This document shows positions 9,392 through 18,152 of a stretch of DNA of 64,000 nt, piece by piece (position 1 is the stretch's first letter; each line of letters starts with the position of its first letter). A program made the position numbers and the translations under genes. The stretch is from Sphingomonas sp. FARSPH (GTDB taxonomy: Bacteria > Pseudomonadota > Alphaproteobacteria > Sphingomonadales > Sphingomonadaceae): the NCBI RefSeq assembly GCF_003355005.1, contig NZ_CP029985.1:2285001-2349000 (forward strand), given 5' to 3'. The notes under the pieces are model-generated. The model saw only the letters and a program-made list of their open reading frames with translations, searched no databases and was not told where the DNA came from.

Positions 9392-10498
9392 ATGGACAAG
9401 GTCATGGACAGCAGTCTTTCCCTTTCGCGCGGTGTCGCGCCGGCGGCGACGCCCGCGCGCGCGACGACGATCCGCATCGCCGACGACAAGGCGATGCTGC
9501 GCACCGCGGCGGAACTGACGCGCGACCTGATCGCGCCCAGCCCGCGCATCTATTGGGCCGACCTGATCGCGTCCGCCGCGATCGGCTACGGCGCGCTCGC
9601 CGCGGCGGTGACGGTCAGCGGCACCGGTTGGGTCGTGCTGTTCGCGGTGATATCCGCGCTCGCCCTGTATCGCGCGCTGAGCTTCATCCATGAAGTCAGC
9701 CACATGAAGCACAGCGCGCTGCCGCGGTTCCGCGGCGGCTGGAACGCGCTGGTCGGCGTGCCGATGCTGACGCCCAGCTTCATGTATGAGGGCGTGCACA
9801 ATCTGCATCACGCCAAGACGCGGTACGGCACCGTGGAGGATCCGGAATATCTGCCGCTCGCGCTGATGAAGCCGTGGACGCTGCCCGCGTTCGTGCTGAT
9901 CTCGGCGCTCGCGCCCATCGGCCTGCTGATCCGCTACGCCGTCCTGTCGCCGCTCTCGCTGCTGTCGCCCAAGCTGCGGGCGATCGTCATGGAGCGCTAT
10001 TCGGCGCTGGCGATCAATCCGCAATTCCGCCGTCGCGCGCCGGAGGGCGAGGCGCGTGTCCTGTGGAACCGGGTCGAGGCGGCGGCGAGCCTGTGGGCGA
10101 TCGCGATCGTCGTGCTCACCGCGACCGGTGTCTTTCCGCTGCGCGGCGTGTTGATCGCGCTGGCGATCGGCTCCGGTGTCGCGGTGGTCAACCAGGTGCG
10201 CACGCTCGTCGCGCATCTGTGGGAAAATGACGGCGAGCCGATGAGCGTCACCGGCCAGTATCTCGATTCGGTAAACGTGCCGCCGCCGGCGCTGCTGCCT
10301 GCGCTGTGGGCGCCGGTCGGCCTGCGCTACCACGCGCTGCATCACCTGATCCCGGCCTTGCCCTATCACTCGCTGGGCGAGGCCCACCGCCGCATCACCG
10401 CCGCGCTGGAGGCGGGCTCGCCCTATCACAAGGCGAGCTATACGGGGCTGCCGGGGCTGGTGAACAAGATTTTCCGCAGTACCCTCATCCGGCGATAG
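9392..10498 (+). CDS. Membrane fatty acid desaturase
   Basis: Integral-membrane di-iron desaturase that introduces a double bond into lipid acyl chains. The three histidine boxes are present: HEVSHMKH, HNLHHAKT and HALHHLIP. Hydrophobic helices lie around residues 60-90, 160-190 and 230-265. The protein is 368 residues from ATG 9392; ATG 9404, preceded by AAGG, is an alternative. The region before the first histidine box is long and polar. It stands alone between an unrelated GNAT gene and a small unknown gene, so context does not reveal the lipid substrate. Confidence 0.85.
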   Translation: MDKVMDSSLSLSRGVAPAATPARATTIRIADDKAMLRTAAELTRDLIAPSPRIYWADLIASAAIGYGALAAAVTVSGTGWVVLFAVISALALYRALSFIHEVSHMKHSALPRFRGGWNALVGVPMLTPSFMYEGVHNLHHAKTRYGTVEDPEYLPLALMKPWTLPAFVLISALAPIGLLIRYAVLSPLSLLSPKLRAIVMERYSALAINPQFRRRAPEGEARVLWNRVEAAASLWAIAIVVLTATGVFPLRGVLIALAIGSGVAVVNQVRTLVAHLWENDGEPMSVTGQYLDSVNVPPPALLPALWAPVGLRYHALHHLIPALPYHSLGEAHRRITAALEAGSPYHKASYTGLPGLVNKIFRSTLIRR

Positions 10499-10566
10499 GC
10501 GCGGGCCGCGTGCCGTCCTAGGATCGCGCGATCCCGCCATGCCGGCGGACGACGAGGGACACGGCG

Positions 10567-11112
10567 ATGGCGGCGACGATGATAGGGATCGGCCTGGCGC
10601 TGGCAGCGCAGGGGGTGCCGGATACCGCCCCGACGGGATCGGGAACGATCACCGTCGCCGTTGCGCAGGACAGCGGCCTCGCCACCCCGGTCGCGCAGGC
10701 GCTGGCGGAGGGCGTCGGGGACGCCTTGGCCGAGCGGGCCTTTCTCGTCCTCCCCGGCCAGGGCGTCGGGCGCTATACCGCGATCGTCACGCTTCAGCGT
10801 CGCGCGCAAGGATCGGTCGCCGCGCCGGGGTCGAGCGTCGCATCGACCGATACGGGAGTCGGCAACTGGGGGGCGAGCGCGCGCGTGACGCTGCCGACGC
10901 GCAAGGAGGGTATCCATGCGCTGATGCTGTCGACGCTGACGCTGCGGATCGTCACGCGCGCCGACGGCCATGACGTGTGGACCGGCAGCGCGCTGACCGC
11001 GCAGGTCGACGGCAGCGCGGCCGACGCACCGAATGCGCTGGGTCTATCGCTGACGCGGGCGTTGCTGTTGCGCTACCCGCAGCCCGTCGAGGGCATCGTC
11101 TCGGTGCCCTGA
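10567..11112 (+). CDS. Unknown protein, probably periplasmic
   Basis: A 181-residue protein with a short hydrophobic N-terminus (MAATMIGIGLALAAQ) that may be an uncleaved or atypical signal. The body is alternating strand-like sequence with ARVTLPTRKEGIHALMLSTLTLRI across positions 105-130 and a conserved-looking VWTGSALTAQVDGS. I do not recognise the family. It lies 68 bases after the desaturase gene and is convergent with lptG, ending four bases before the lptG stop. Codon use matches the neighbours, which supports real coding. Confidence 0.6.
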   Translation: MAATMIGIGLALAAQGVPDTAPTGSGTITVAVAQDSGLATPVAQALAEGVGDALAERAFLVLPGQGVGRYTAIVTLQRRAQGSVAAPGSSVASTDTGVGNWGASARVTLPTRKEGIHALMLSTLTLRIVTRADGHDVWTGSALTAQVDGSAADAPNALGLSLTRALLLRYPQPVEGIVSVP

Positions 11113-11116
11113 GCGG

Positions 11117-12208
11117 CTATTCCTCGGTACGGATCAGCACCGCCTCGCCGATCAGCAGGAACAGCAGGAAGGGCGCCCAGGCGGCGAGGAAGGGCGGGTA
11201 GGCGCCCAGATTGCCCATCGCCAACGCGAAATTGTCCGCGACGAAATAGGCGAAGCCCAGCGCCATGCCGATGACCGCGCGGACGAACAACTGGCCCGAC
11301 CGCGCGATGCCGAAGGCGGCGACGGCGCCCAGCAGCGGCATCAGCACCGCCGACAGCGGCCCCGACAATTTGTGCCAGAGCGTGCTTTCGAGCGATTTGG
11401 TCGGCCGGCCGGCGTCGCGCAGGTCGCCGATCGCCGCGTCCAGCGCGGAAAAGGAAAGACCATCGGGATTGACGTCGCCGAGCGTGAACTGGTCCGGGCG
11501 CACGCCGGGGGCGACCACCACGTTGCCAATCGCCTGCTGGCGCGCGGTGGCGACGTCGAACCGTGTCGCAGGGCCGATCTGCCAGCCCTTGCCGACATAG
11601 CGACCGCGCGGTGCGGTGGTGATCGCGACCAGGTTGCCGCCCGCGCGATCGTAGATGGTGACGTCGCCCAAGACGACCGCCTTGCCTTTGCCGCGTACCT
11701 GACCGACCGCGATCAGATCGTCGCCGTCGCGGACCCAGACGTTGGACCGATCGCCGCGATCGATCGGCAACGTGCCGTAATCGACCGCCTTCCATTGGTC
11801 GAGCGTGGCGGTAGCGCGTGCGACGACGCGCTCGTTGAACGCGAAACTGACCACCGCGACGCCGAAGCTCGCCACCAACAGCGGTGCGAGCACCTGATGC
11901 GCGGACAGGCCCGCCGCCTTCAGCGCGATGATCTCGCTGTTCTGGTTCATCGTGAAGAAGGTCGCGATCGCGCCGAGCAGCACCGAAAACGGCAGCAGGA
12001 ACGCGATGATCTGCGGCGCGCGCAGCGTGACGTAGGTCCACACCTGGTCCTGCGTGTTGCCGGGATGCGCAAGGATCGCGCCCGATTCACCGAGCAGGTC
12101 GAGCGTCTGCAGGATCAGCACCAGCGCGGCGAGCAGGCCGAAGGTCCGCGTCAGGAACAGTCGCGCCATGTACCAGGACACGACGCGCGACGGAAAGAAG
12201 GCCTTCAT
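11117..12208 (-). CDS. lptG: LPS export system permease LptG
   Basis: Inner-membrane half of the LptFG permease that extracts lipopolysaccharide (or related glycolipid) and passes it to LptC. The protein is 363 residues from ATG 12208. It has the YjgP/YjgQ layout: N-terminal helices (about 15-35 and 60-120), a periplasmic beta-jellyroll (about 130-270), and three C-terminal helices ending LLFLLIGEAVLI. The segment PFSVLLGAIATFFTMNQNSEIIALKAAGLS holds the coupling helix seen in family members. It overlaps the end of lptF by four bases (ATGA), so the two are translationally coupled. Confidence 0.93.
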   Translation of the reverse strand: MKAFFPSRVVSWYMARLFLTRTFGLLAALVLILQTLDLLGESGAILAHPGNTQDQVWTYVTLRAPQIIAFLLPFSVLLGAIATFFTMNQNSEIIALKAAGLSAHQVLAPLLVASFGVAVVSFAFNERVVARATATLDQWKAVDYGTLPIDRGDRSNVWVRDGDDLIAVGQVRGKGKAVVLGDVTIYDRAGGNLVAITTAPRGRYVGKGWQIGPATRFDVATARQQAIGNVVVAPGVRPDQFTLGDVNPDGLSFSALDAAIGDLRDAGRPTKSLESTLWHKLSGPLSAVLMPLLGAVAAFGIARSGQLFVRAVIGMALGFAYFVADNFALAMGNLGAYPPFLAAWAPFLLFLLIGEAVLIRTEE

Positions 12209-13398
12209 GCGACGCCCTTCTTGCGGCCACGGCCGGGGATATAGCGGACGATCAGCTTGCCGAGCTTGCCGAACGCGCGCTCGATCGCGCCGATCGGCTG
12301 GCCGCCGGGGACGTAGGCGATCGTATAGTACATCCAGATGATGATCCCTGCGAACAGCAGGAACGGCGTCCACAGGGCGATCAGCGGGTCGATCCTGCCG
12401 AGCTCGCCGATCGACGCGGCATATTCGTTGACCTTGTGATAGGCGACGATCATCACGATCGCGAGGAACACGCCGACGCCGGACGAAGATCGCTTCGGCG
12501 GCACGCCCAGCGCAATGGCGAGCAGCGGCAGCAGGAACATCGTCGCCACCTCGACGAGGCGGAAGTGGAACTCGCTGCGGCTGCTGTCGCGCTGTTCCTC
12601 GCTCGGCGCGCGATGGCCGAGTTTTGCGAGCTCGGGCAACGTGAATTCGAGGTTGCGGCCGCCGCGGCGGCGGAAGCTTTCGTATTTGGGCAGCGGGATC
12701 GGCAGATCGTGCGACGTGAAGGTCAGCACGCGCGGCACCTTGAACTCCGGCGCCTTGTGGATCAGCGTGCCGTTGGTCAGACGGAAGATGATCGTGTTGG
12801 GGTCGTCGGTCGCGAGGAACTGGCCGCTCTGTGCGGTCACCGAATAGCTCGTGCCCTTGTTTTCGAAATGCACGAAGATGCCGTCGAGCTGGCGGCCGCG
12901 GTCGTGGCTCTGCTCGATCCGCAGCGTCATCTGCTTGCCGAAATGCGTGAACTCGCCGACCTTGATCGACGCACCCAGCGCGCCGGTGCGCAGTTCGAAC
13001 CGCAATTGTTCGTAATAATAGCGTGCCTGCGGCTGGACGAAGCCGACGATCGCGATGTTGAGCGCGGCGAGTACGATCGCGTACATGTAGGGGACGCGCA
13101 GCAATCGCGTGTAGCTGACGCCCACCGCGCGCAGTACGTCGAGTTCCGAATTGGCGGCGAGCCGGCGGAAGGCGAGCAGGATGCCGAGCAGCAGGCCGAT
13201 CGGGATACCGAGGCCCAGATATTCGGGCAGCAGGTTGGCGAGCATCCGCCACACGACGCTGATCGGCCCGCCTTGCGTCGCGACGAAATCGAACAGGCGG
13301 CGGATGCGGTCGAGCACCAGCAGCATGGCCGCGATCGTCAGCGTCGAGAACAACGGCAACGCGATCAGCCGGGCCATGTAGCGGTCGATGGATGTCAT
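12205..13398 (-). CDS. lptF: LPS export system permease LptF
   Basis: Partner of LptG in the LptB2FG exporter. The protein is 397 residues and begins MTSIDRYMARLIALPL. Membrane helices lie around 12-32, 55-75 and 100-120; the periplasmic jellyroll is about 130-270 and the C-terminal helices are about 300-385. The coupling region reads LAFRRLAANSELDVLRAVGVS. The C-terminal tail after the last helix is unusually basic (RYIPGRGRKKGVA). It is the first gene of a two-gene operon with lptG; lptB and lptC are not in the window. Confidence 0.92.
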   Translation of the reverse strand: MTSIDRYMARLIALPLFSTLTIAAMLLVLDRIRRLFDFVATQGGPISVVWRMLANLLPEYLGLGIPIGLLLGILLAFRRLAANSELDVLRAVGVSYTRLLRVPYMYAIVLAALNIAIVGFVQPQARYYYEQLRFELRTGALGASIKVGEFTHFGKQMTLRIEQSHDRGRQLDGIFVHFENKGTSYSVTAQSGQFLATDDPNTIIFRLTNGTLIHKAPEFKVPRVLTFTSHDLPIPLPKYESFRRRGGRNLEFTLPELAKLGHRAPSEEQRDSSRSEFHFRLVEVATMFLLPLLAIALGVPPKRSSSGVGVFLAIVMIVAYHKVNEYAASIGELGRIDPLIALWTPFLLFAGIIIWMYYTIAYVPGGQPIGAIERAFGKLGKLIVRYIPGRGRKKGVA

Positions 13399-13567
13399 AC
13401 GGTGAAGGCTGCTCGGCCGGAACGGGAAAGGCAGGCGTATAGGATCGCTGGCCGGACGCGCCAGCTAAAAATAGGGCTCCGGTTCGCATGGGCCGCGCGC
13501 AATGCCGTATCGGCAGCCGGCGTGACGGGAAAGGCCCGCTACCGCTGATCCCGCAGACCCGCCGCCG

Positions 13568-15514
13568 CTATTCGGCGGCGATCTGCTGCGGCGGGGCGGG
13601 GCGATCGCGCGCCATCGCCTGCGCGATCGCGCGTTCGAGACCGGAAAGCGTGAACGGCTTGCGCAGCACGTGGTGGTCGCCGAATTCCGCGGCATTCGCC
13701 TCGCCCGCGAAGCCGGTGACGAACAATACCGCGACGTGCGGCACGGTCGGCGAAAGCGCGGCGATCATTTCCGGCCCCGTCTGGCCGGGCATCAGCACGT
13801 CGGAGATGATGAGGTCGATACCGGGATTGGCGTCGAGCAGCGCGGCGGCCTTGTCCGGCGCGTCGCAGGGAATCGCCATATGGCCCAGCTCGTCGATCGC
13901 GCCGACGGTCGCCATCAGCACGCGCGGGTCGTCCTCGACCACCAGCACCGCGAGCTTTTGCGGCTCCGCCGGCACGGGTGCCGGGCCGGGCGCGGGCAGG
14001 GGCGCGGGGGTGGCCGCACGCGTATCGCGCGGCAGGTAGAGCGTCACGGTCGTGCCGGCATCGACGACGCTGTCGATCGCCATCGCGCCGCCCAGCTGGC
14101 GGACCAGGCCGAAGATCTGGCTGAGGCCGAGGCCGGTGCCCTTGCCCGCCTCCTTGGTGGTGAAAAAGGGTTCGTAGACGCGATCGAGGATGGCGGCGGG
14201 GATGCCGCAGCCGGTGTCGGCGACCGCGATCGAGACATGCTCGCCCGCCGCGCATTCGCCGACCTCCTGCGCGGCGAGCACCGCCGTCCCCGTGGCGATG
14301 GTCAGCGTGCCGCGCCCGTTCATCGCGTCGCGCGCATTGACCGCGAGGTTCAGCACCGCATTTTCGAGCTGCACCCGGTCGGCATGGACGCGCCAGCCCT
14401 GCGCCATGTCCCGCGTCGTGACGGTGATCGCATCGCCCAGCGTGCGGTCGAGTAGTTCGGACATGCCCGCGACGAGCGCGGCGGCGTCGAGCGGTTCGGG
14501 CTTCAGCGATTCCTCGCGGCTGAACGCGAGCAGGCGGCGGGTGAGGGCGGCGGCGCGGTTCGCGCCCTCCGTCGCATTGTCCAGATGGCGCGCGCACGTC
14601 GCCGGATCGCCGCCGACCGCGCGCTTCGCCAGTTCCAGCCCGCCGAGCACGACCGCGAGCATATTGTTGAAATCGTGTGCGATGCCGCCGGTCAACTGGC
14701 CCACCGCCTCCATCTTCTGACCCTGGCGCAGCTTGGCTTCCTGCACGCGCAGGTCGGCGGTCGCGCGCGCGACCGCGGCGGCGAGTTCGTCCGCGCGCTC
14801 CTGCGCCGCATCGGCATCCGCGCGCGCGATGGCGCGTTCGCCGATCGCGCGGATGATGAACCAGCCGAGCAGCAGCGCCCCGACGACGATCAGCGCGCCG
14901 AACATCGCCAGCACCGCGGCGTAGCGATTGGACCGCTGCACGGTACGCATCGCCTCCGCGGTGCGTGCGTCGAGCAATGCGCGCTCGCCCGTAATCAGCC
15001 GGTCGAGCGTGCGGTCGATATCGTCGAGACTGGGCGACTGGCGCGCCTTGTAGAAGCGGGCGAGTGCCTGCGCGTTCTTCTTGTACGTGGTGCTGAGCGC
15101 GATCAGCGACAGCTCGCTACCACGCGCCTCATATGCATCGCGCAGATGCTCGACGCGGCGGCCCTGCGTCCGGTTGGGCGCGACCAGCGCGTCGAGCCGG
15201 TCGAGCTGCGTGCCCGCGAGGCGCCATTTGTCGTAATAGATCTGGCCCAGCTTGGCATCGCCGCTGATCACGTAGCGGCTGAGCGCGGCCTCGGACTGGG
15301 CGATCGAGCCGGCCAGCGTGCGGGCGAGCACCATCACGTCGTAGCTGTGCGCCTGCAGCCGTAGCGCGCGGTCGCGCTGGCGGTTGGCGTTGCCGAGCGT
15401 GATGACGAGCGCGACGAGCACGGCCGCGCCCAGCAGCCCCATCACGACGAGCGTGATGGTCCGCCAGGCGGCTTGGCCCCCCCGGGCCAGCGGTTCGGCC
15501 TCGTCCCGCGTCAC
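13568..15514 (-). CDS. CHASE3 hybrid sensor histidine kinase with C-terminal receiver
   Basis: Membrane-bound hybrid kinase of 648 residues. Domains in order: helix at about 18-40, periplasmic four-helix CHASE3-like sensor (45-185), second helix (200-220), coiled coil, HisKA with His280 in GGIAHDFNN, HATPase with NLAVNARDAMNGRG, DTGCGIP and GTGLGLS, a Pro/Ala-rich linker, and a receiver with Asp572 in IISDVLMPG. The GGIAHDFNN box is the variant common in alphaproteobacterial hybrid kinases. No response regulator gene is adjacent, so the output partner and signal are unknown. It stands between lptF and the sphingolipid genes and appears to be transcribed alone. Confidence 0.9.
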   Translation of the reverse strand: MTRDEAEPLARGGQAAWRTITLVVMGLLGAAVLVALVITLGNANRQRDRALRLQAHSYDVMVLARTLAGSIAQSEAALSRYVISGDAKLGQIYYDKWRLAGTQLDRLDALVAPNRTQGRRVEHLRDAYEARGSELSLIALSTTYKKNAQALARFYKARQSPSLDDIDRTLDRLITGERALLDARTAEAMRTVQRSNRYAAVLAMFGALIVVGALLLGWFIIRAIGERAIARADADAAQERADELAAAVARATADLRVQEAKLRQGQKMEAVGQLTGGIAHDFNNMLAVVLGGLELAKRAVGGDPATCARHLDNATEGANRAAALTRRLLAFSREESLKPEPLDAAALVAGMSELLDRTLGDAITVTTRDMAQGWRVHADRVQLENAVLNLAVNARDAMNGRGTLTIATGTAVLAAQEVGECAAGEHVSIAVADTGCGIPAAILDRVYEPFFTTKEAGKGTGLGLSQIFGLVRQLGGAMAIDSVVDAGTTVTLYLPRDTRAATPAPLPAPGPAPVPAEPQKLAVLVVEDDPRVLMATVGAIDELGHMAIPCDAPDKAAALLDANPGIDLIISDVLMPGQTGPEMIAALSPTVPHVAVLFVTGFAGEANAAEFGDHHVLRKPFTLSGLERAIAQAMARDRPAPPQQIAAE

Positions 15515-15565
15515 GACAGTGATGCTATCCTGTTCGCCGGCCGCTGGGAAGTCGAAGCCGGGCGT

Positions 15566-16822
15566 TCAGCCGATGGCGCCCACGGCCCGGCCCGCCGCCT
15601 CGAACGTGGCGAGGACGGTGTCGATCTGCGCGTCGCGATGCTCGGCGCACAGCGAGCAGCGCAGCAGGAACGTGCCCGCCGGCGTCGCGGGCGGACGCGC
15701 CATGTTGACGTAGACGCCCGCCTCCAGCAGCCCCTGCCACATCGCGACCGCCTGGTTCTGGTCGTCGAGGATCACCGCGACGATCGCGCTGTCCGGATTG
15801 TCGGTGCCGAGGCGGAAGCCCATCGCCTTCAGCCCGCCGTGCAGGCGGCGCGCGTTGGACCACAGCTGCGCGCGCTTGGCATGCGCGGTCATCAGCTTGC
15901 GGATCGACGCTTCCGCGGTCGCCACCACCGACGGCGGCAGGCTGGCGGTGAAGATGTACGGGCGGCAGGCGAGGCGGATCGCTTCGAACTTGGGATGGTT
16001 CGACACGCAGAAACCGCCGACGGTACCGACCGATTTCGAAAAAGTGCCGACGACGAAATCGACGTCGCCCTCGAGCCCCTGGTCCTCGTAGACGCCGCGG
16101 CCGTTGGGGCCGAAGAAGCCCATCGAATGCGCTTCGTCGCTCAGCACCATCGCATTGTGCTTCTTGGCGACCGCCACCATTTCTTTGAGTGGCGCGATGT
16201 CGCCGAGCATCGAATAGACGCCCTCGAGCACGACGAGCTTGCCCGCCTCCTTGGGCAAGCGACCGAGACGCTTGTCGAGATCAGCGACGTCGTTGTGGCG
16301 GAAGCGGACGATCTCCGCACTACCCTGCTTGCAGCCGTCGTAGATCGACGCGTGGCTGTCGGCGTCGAGGATGACGTAGTCGCCCTTGCCCGCCAGCGTC
16401 GAGATCATGCCGAGATTGGCCATGTACCCGGTCGAGAAGACGATCGCGCCCGACACGTCGTAGAAGTCGCGCAGCGCCTGTTCGACCGCCATATGATCGC
16501 GGAAGGTGCCGTTGAGCATGCGGCTGCCGTTGGTGCCCGATCCGAACTGATCGAGCGCGGCGTGGCCGGCGGCGAGGACGTCGGGGTCGAACGTCATGCC
16601 CATGTAATTGTAGGTGCCGAGCAGAATCGTGTCGCGACCGGCGATTACCGCCTCGGTCGGCGACTTCACCTCGTCCATCACGATCGCGAACGGATCGGTG
16701 ACGCCGGTGTCGATCAGCGCCTGGCGCTCGGCGATCAGGCCGTCGAACTTGCTCATCAAATCCCGGTCGCCATCGGCGACAGGCAGCGCCGGCGCCTCCG
16801 GCTGCAGGCCCGTTTCGGTCAT
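15566..16822 (-). CDS. spt: Serine palmitoyltransferase
   Basis: PLP-dependent alpha-oxoamine synthase that condenses serine with a fatty acyl thioester, the first committed step of sphingolipid synthesis. The protein is 418 residues from ATG 16822. Lys263 in GTFSKSVGTVGG is the PLP lysine; other pocket motifs are GTYNYMG, SGTNGSRMLNGT, DSHASIYDG and SDEAHSMGFFG. Its start overlaps the stop of the acyl carrier protein gene by four bases. That coupling and the reductase gene just upstream make the sphingolipid role much more likely than KBL or AONS activity. Presence of this gene is a main reason for assigning the window to a sphingomonad. Confidence 0.92.
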   Translation of the reverse strand: MTETGLQPEAPALPVADGDRDLMSKFDGLIAERQALIDTGVTDPFAIVMDEVKSPTEAVIAGRDTILLGTYNYMGMTFDPDVLAAGHAALDQFGSGTNGSRMLNGTFRDHMAVEQALRDFYDVSGAIVFSTGYMANLGMISTLAGKGDYVILDADSHASIYDGCKQGSAEIVRFRHNDVADLDKRLGRLPKEAGKLVVLEGVYSMLGDIAPLKEMVAVAKKHNAMVLSDEAHSMGFFGPNGRGVYEDQGLEGDVDFVVGTFSKSVGTVGGFCVSNHPKFEAIRLACRPYIFTASLPPSVVATAEASIRKLMTAHAKRAQLWSNARRLHGGLKAMGFRLGTDNPDSAIVAVILDDQNQAVAMWQGLLEAGVYVNMARPPATPAGTFLLRCSLCAEHRDAQIDTVLATFEAAGRAVGAIG

Positions 16823-17070
16823 GCCTGATCGGCCTTCAGCTTGGCGACCGCATCGGCGAGCTGGCCGATATTCTCGATCTCCGCCTGCATGTTCATCGTG
16901 ATGATGATGTCGAATTCGTCCTCGATCGCAGCGACGAAATCCATCACGGTCAGGCTGTCCCATTCCAGATCGCCCTGAAAGGTGGTGGCCTCGGTCAGCG
17001 CGACGCCCTTCTTGTTGAAGGGTTCGATCTGCGCCTTGATCGTGTCGAGAATCTGAGTGCGGTCGGTCAT
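16819..17070 (-). CDS. Acyl carrier protein dedicated to sphingolipid synthesis
   Basis: An 83-residue acyl carrier protein from ATG 17070. Ser39 in EWDSLTVMDF is the phosphopantetheine attachment site. The sequence diverges from housekeeping AcpP: it has WDSL in place of the usual DSLD-type site, plus a basic NKKGVAL segment before it. In Caulobacter and sphingomonads a dedicated ACP beside serine palmitoyltransferase supplies the acyl chain. The four-base overlap with spt supports the same arrangement here. An in-frame extension upstream to 17157 lacks family similarity and is not used. Confidence 0.92.
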   Translation of the reverse strand: MTDRTQILDTIKAQIEPFNKKGVALTEATTFQGDLEWDSLTVMDFVAAIEDEFDIIITMNMQAEIENIGQLADAVAKLKADQA

Positions 17071-17113
17071 GATGCGGCTTCCGTTGACAGGCAATTGCGG
17101 CAGGGTTGCGGCG

Positions 17114-18013
17114 CTATAGCAGGCGATGGGCGCGATACCACCGGGCCGTGTCCGCAAGCCCCTGCGCGGTGGGAATAGCGGGCGTCCACACGGCGGCGGG
17201 CGGGCGGCGGGCCGGATCGGCGGTCCAGTCGTCGTGGCACAGATAGCCGACGCGGTCCGCGGTCAGCTTTGCGCCCGCGCGACGAAACCGCCGGTCGAGC
17301 ACGGCGCCGAGCCGCAGCGCGGCGGCGGGCAGGTGGATCGGCAACACACGCCGCCCGACCGCCCGGCCGATCTGCCGTGCGAGGTCGGCATGGGTCAGCA
17401 CGTTGCCGTCGTCCGCCTCCAGCACGGCGCGCGGCCCGTCGGTCCCGGCCAGCGCGAGCAGCAGGCGGGCAAGATCGTCGACCGCGATCAGTGAGACCCG
17501 GCCTGGCGGCGGCAGCAGCGCGAGGCCGAACCGCGCGAGGCGGAACATGTCGCGCATCTCCATGTCGCCCGGGCCATAGACGCCGGTCGGCCGCACGATC
17601 GTCCAGGCAAGGGGGGACGCCGCCACCAGCGCCTCGCTCTCGCGCTTCGACCAGCCGTAGTTGGACAATTGCGGCTCGCGGGCGGAAAGCGACGAGACGT
17701 GAACGAAACGTGTGACGCCGGCGCCTTGCGCTGCGGCGAGGATATTGGCGGTGCCCTCAATGTTGCCCGCGATAAAGCCCGCGCGGTCGGGCGCGTTGAC
17801 AACGCCCGCGACGTGGACCACCGCGTCGCTGCCCGCCACCAGCGCGGCGAGCGTGTCGAGTCGGTCGAGCGCCCCCTCGACCCAGATCACGCCGGCGCGC
17901 GGCGGTTGCTGGCGGCGGGTGAGCGCGCGGACGTGGTGGCCGGCTTCGGTCGCACGGGCAAGGAGGGCGGCGCCGACGAAGCCGGTCGCGCCGGTGATGG
18001 CGAGGGTAGTCAC
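17114..18013 (-). CDS. NAD-dependent epimerase-family reductase, likely sphingolipid (CerR-like)
   Basis: An extended short-chain dehydrogenase of 299 residues. The NAD(P) motif TGATGFVGAAL is near the N-terminus, with HVSSLSA and the catalytic pair YGWSK, then RPTGVYGPGD. I chose GTG 18013 because it places the glycine motif about eight residues from the start; the longer reading is unconserved and arginine-rich. In Caulobacter a reductase of this family lies next to spt and acp and acts in ceramide synthesis (CerR). Position and family match, so a keto-sphingolipid reductase role is likely, but this is inference. It precedes the acp-spt pair by 43 bases on the same strand. Confidence 0.75.
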   Translation of the reverse strand: MTTLAITGATGFVGAALLARATEAGHHVRALTRRQQPPRAGVIWVEGALDRLDTLAALVAGSDAVVHVAGVVNAPDRAGFIAGNIEGTANILAAAQGAGVTRFVHVSSLSAREPQLSNYGWSKRESEALVAASPLAWTIVRPTGVYGPGDMEMRDMFRLARFGLALLPPPGRVSLIAVDDLARLLLALAGTDGPRAVLEADDGNVLTHADLARQIGRAVGRRVLPIHLPAAALRLGAVLDRRFRRAGAKLTADRVGYLCHDDWTADPARRPPAAVWTPAIPTAQGLADTARWYRAHRLL

Positions 18014-18038
18014 GCGCCGCACCCCGCTATGCGGCCAC

Positions 18039-18132
18039 CCCCGCGTAAGCGGGTCGCGAGCTCCTCTGGTGGCAGCGCCAGAAGCGCGAAGCCGGCCGGC
18101 CCGTGTCCCCGCCAGTCCGGGGATGACGTCAC
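18039..18132. repeat. GC-rich palindromes between the reductase gene and proB
   Basis: Contains CCCGC-GTAA-GCGGG (18040-18053) and, about 55 bases later, CCCCG/CGGGG around GCCAGTC followed by ATGACGTCAC. The layout is like other paired palindromes of the window but the sequence differs from both main families. Confidence 0.4.
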
Positions 18133-18152
18133 GGGCACGGGGCAGCGGCTCC

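Noticed and set aside
12209..13489. Upstream extension of the lptG frame, suggesting a 790-residue fusion
   Set aside because: The added part is an out-of-frame reading of lptF, with arginine-rich composition. LptG has its own ATG at 12208, overlapping the lptF stop.
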